Shown one piece after another: positions 14,441 through 15,367 of a stretch of DNA of 15,367 nt. The notes beneath the pieces were generated by a model that saw nothing but the letters and a program-made list of their open reading frames with translations, was not told where the DNA came from and did no database searches. Numbering within the stretch: position 1 is the first letter of the stretch; each line of letters starts with the position of its first letter. A program made the position numbers and the translations under genes. Source of the stretch: Rickettsiaceae bacterium (GTDB lineage: Bacteria; Pseudomonadota; Alphaproteobacteria; Rickettsiales; Rickettsiaceae); the NCBI GenBank assembly GCA_022702085.1, contig JAKONF010000012.1, forward strand, positions 1 through 15,367, in the 5' to 3' direction.

Positions 14441-15367
14441 TTATTCATGTTCTTCTTTTTTAGATTCATCAGGCACATTGTTATGTATTTCATTAGATGT
14501 ATCACCATCTTCGCTACGGATATTGTCAGGAATGTTGTTGTGGATATCATTAGGGAGATTATTATTGGGCTCGTCCTCTTCACTTAAACTGAGGATATTA
14601 GCATTACCGATTAATATACTATCTTTAGAAAATTCTAAATCAAATTGTGCATGCGGAGAGTTGTTATTAATATCATTATAATCTGCTTCTTCTTCATGTT
14701 CTTCATCTGATTTTGGCTTCTGCATCGCCATGCTAACAGCGATTATTTTTTTTACTGTATCTTTCGAGAGAAAAAATTGCTCAGGTAAAAACCGGTCAAC
14801 AATTTTGGCGTAATCACTGATAAATATTTTAAACTTGCCTCCTAAAAATAGATTATTTTTTAATTTTGCATCTCCTTGCATAGTTATTTTATCTTGATCT
14901 AAATCTATAGTTAATTGATTTAACACAATATCTCTATCATAACTATTTTGATGATTATTTTGCTCTGATTCGCTTTGTTTTGACCTAGTTACTAAATTGA
15001 ATGTTATATTTGCTTTATTCAATTTATCAGCATCGGTTTCGCTAATATAATCCCCTTGAAATTGCACTAAACTTTCATTGGTAAGCATTGCCAAGTTTTT
15101 TATTATGAGCAACCTAATATTATCTAAGTGAAAAATTTTATTCTTTTTACTAAAAAATTCTAATTTTTGAGGAGCTAGAGATAGCGATTTCAATAAATCT
15201 ATAGCATTGTCTGATGATTTTATCTCATATAATGGTTTCATCAATTTGAAGTGAGCCAATATTTCTTCATCAGAATTTACATGATATTTCTCTATACTGT
15301 TACTAGAACTTGATTCAATCATGAATCTCTGTCCTAAAGATGATGTTACTGTCTTGAAGCCAAGATC
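14441..15367 (-). CDS. Hypothetical protein, DUF2125-like, N-terminus beyond the right edge
   Basis: The frame ends at TAA 14441-14443. It contains an ATG at 15320-15322, but upstream codons remain open to the last base (DLGFKTVTSSLGQRF before the Met), so the real start is probably outside the window and at least 308 residues belong to it. The middle part, with alternating beta-like strands (IVLNQLTIDLDQDKITMQGD, then LFLGGKFKIFISDYAKIVDR), resembles alphaproteobacterial DUF2125 envelope proteins, which have an N-terminal membrane anchor and a long periplasmic beta-rich body. That membership is my tentative reading and the expected anchor would be beyond the edge. The last 90 residues are very acidic and Asn-rich (SDEEHEEEADYND, then two copies of IHNN(I/V)PD), probably disordered. 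It is upstream of the rutE-like gene by 46 bases on the same strand. Function is unknown. Confidence 0.7.
   Translation of the reverse strand, partial: DLGFKTVTSSLGQRFMIESSSSNSIEKYHVNSDEEILAHFKLMKPLYEIKSSDNAIDLLKSLSLAPQKLEFFSKKNKIFHLDNIRLLIIKNLAMLTNESLVQFQGDYISETDADKLNKANITFNLVTRSKQSESEQNNHQNSYDRDIVLNQLTIDLDQDKITMQGDAKLKNNLFLGGKFKIFISDYAKIVDRFLPEQFFLSKDTVKKIIAVSMAMQKPKSDEEHEEEADYNDINNNSPHAQFDLEFSKDSILIGNANILSLSEEDEPNNNLPNDIHNNIPDNIRSEDGDTSNEIHNNVPDESKKEEHE
14468..14551 (-). repeat. Two degenerate 27-bp coding repeats in the acidic tail
   Basis: Bases 14468-14494 and 14525-14551 encode NEIHNNVPD and NDIHNNIPD, 57 bases apart in the same frame. A more diverged third relative (EPNNNLP) follows just upstream in the gene. 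The repeats suggest local duplication in a disordered tail that tolerates length change. Confidence 0.6.

Overview
The window is AT-rich chromosomal DNA from an alphaproteobacterium, most plausibly an obligate intracellular member of the Rickettsiales or a similar reduced lineage. The evidence is strong A/T bias, long AT-only spacers, an alphaproteobacterial-type uL13, a decaying gene next to intact ones, and housekeeping genes scattered among orphan metabolic genes. The assignment is inferred from composition and family resemblance; I cannot name a genus. I see no insertion sequence, phage gene, CRISPR array or rRNA.

Layout. (1) 1-2393, minus strand: an MFS transporter, then an overlapping multiply frameshifted gene remnant, then an aminoglycoside-phosphotransferase-fold kinase (APH(9)-like) that runs off the left edge. 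(2) 2676-3874, minus: rplM, rpsI and an elongator-type tRNA-Met(CAU), packed so tightly that the tRNA is probably cut from the ribosomal-protein transcript. (3) 4157-5083, plus: an unrecognised lysine-rich protein with a long Ala/Val/Gly hydrophobic block. (4) 5094-7460, minus: clpA. (5) 7735-9506, plus: a membrane-anchored glutaredoxin-like protein, an HU-family DNA-binding protein with a basic N-terminal extension, and clpP. (6) 9621-12590, plus: clpX, then amgK-like and murU-like genes with almost no spacing. (7) 12598-15367, minus: a glycosyltransferase with a hydrophobic N-terminal segment, a RutE-like nitroreductase-fold enzyme, and a protein with an acidic, Asn-rich tail that continues past the right edge.

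How the genes fit together. ClpA, ClpP and ClpX lie within about 6 kb. Both ATPases keep an IGF loop for docking on ClpP, and ClpP keeps its Ser-His-Asp triad, so the window holds both unfoldases and the peptidase of a Clp protease system. The amgK/murU pair matches the cell-wall salvage shunt, in which AmgK phosphorylates the anomeric position of recovered N-acetylmuramate and MurU converts the product to UDP-MurNAc. Its placement directly behind clpX, where many proteobacteria carry lon, is the most distinctive arrangement here. The hydrophobic-block protein at 4157-5083 and the broken gene at 770-1152 are the least explained parts.
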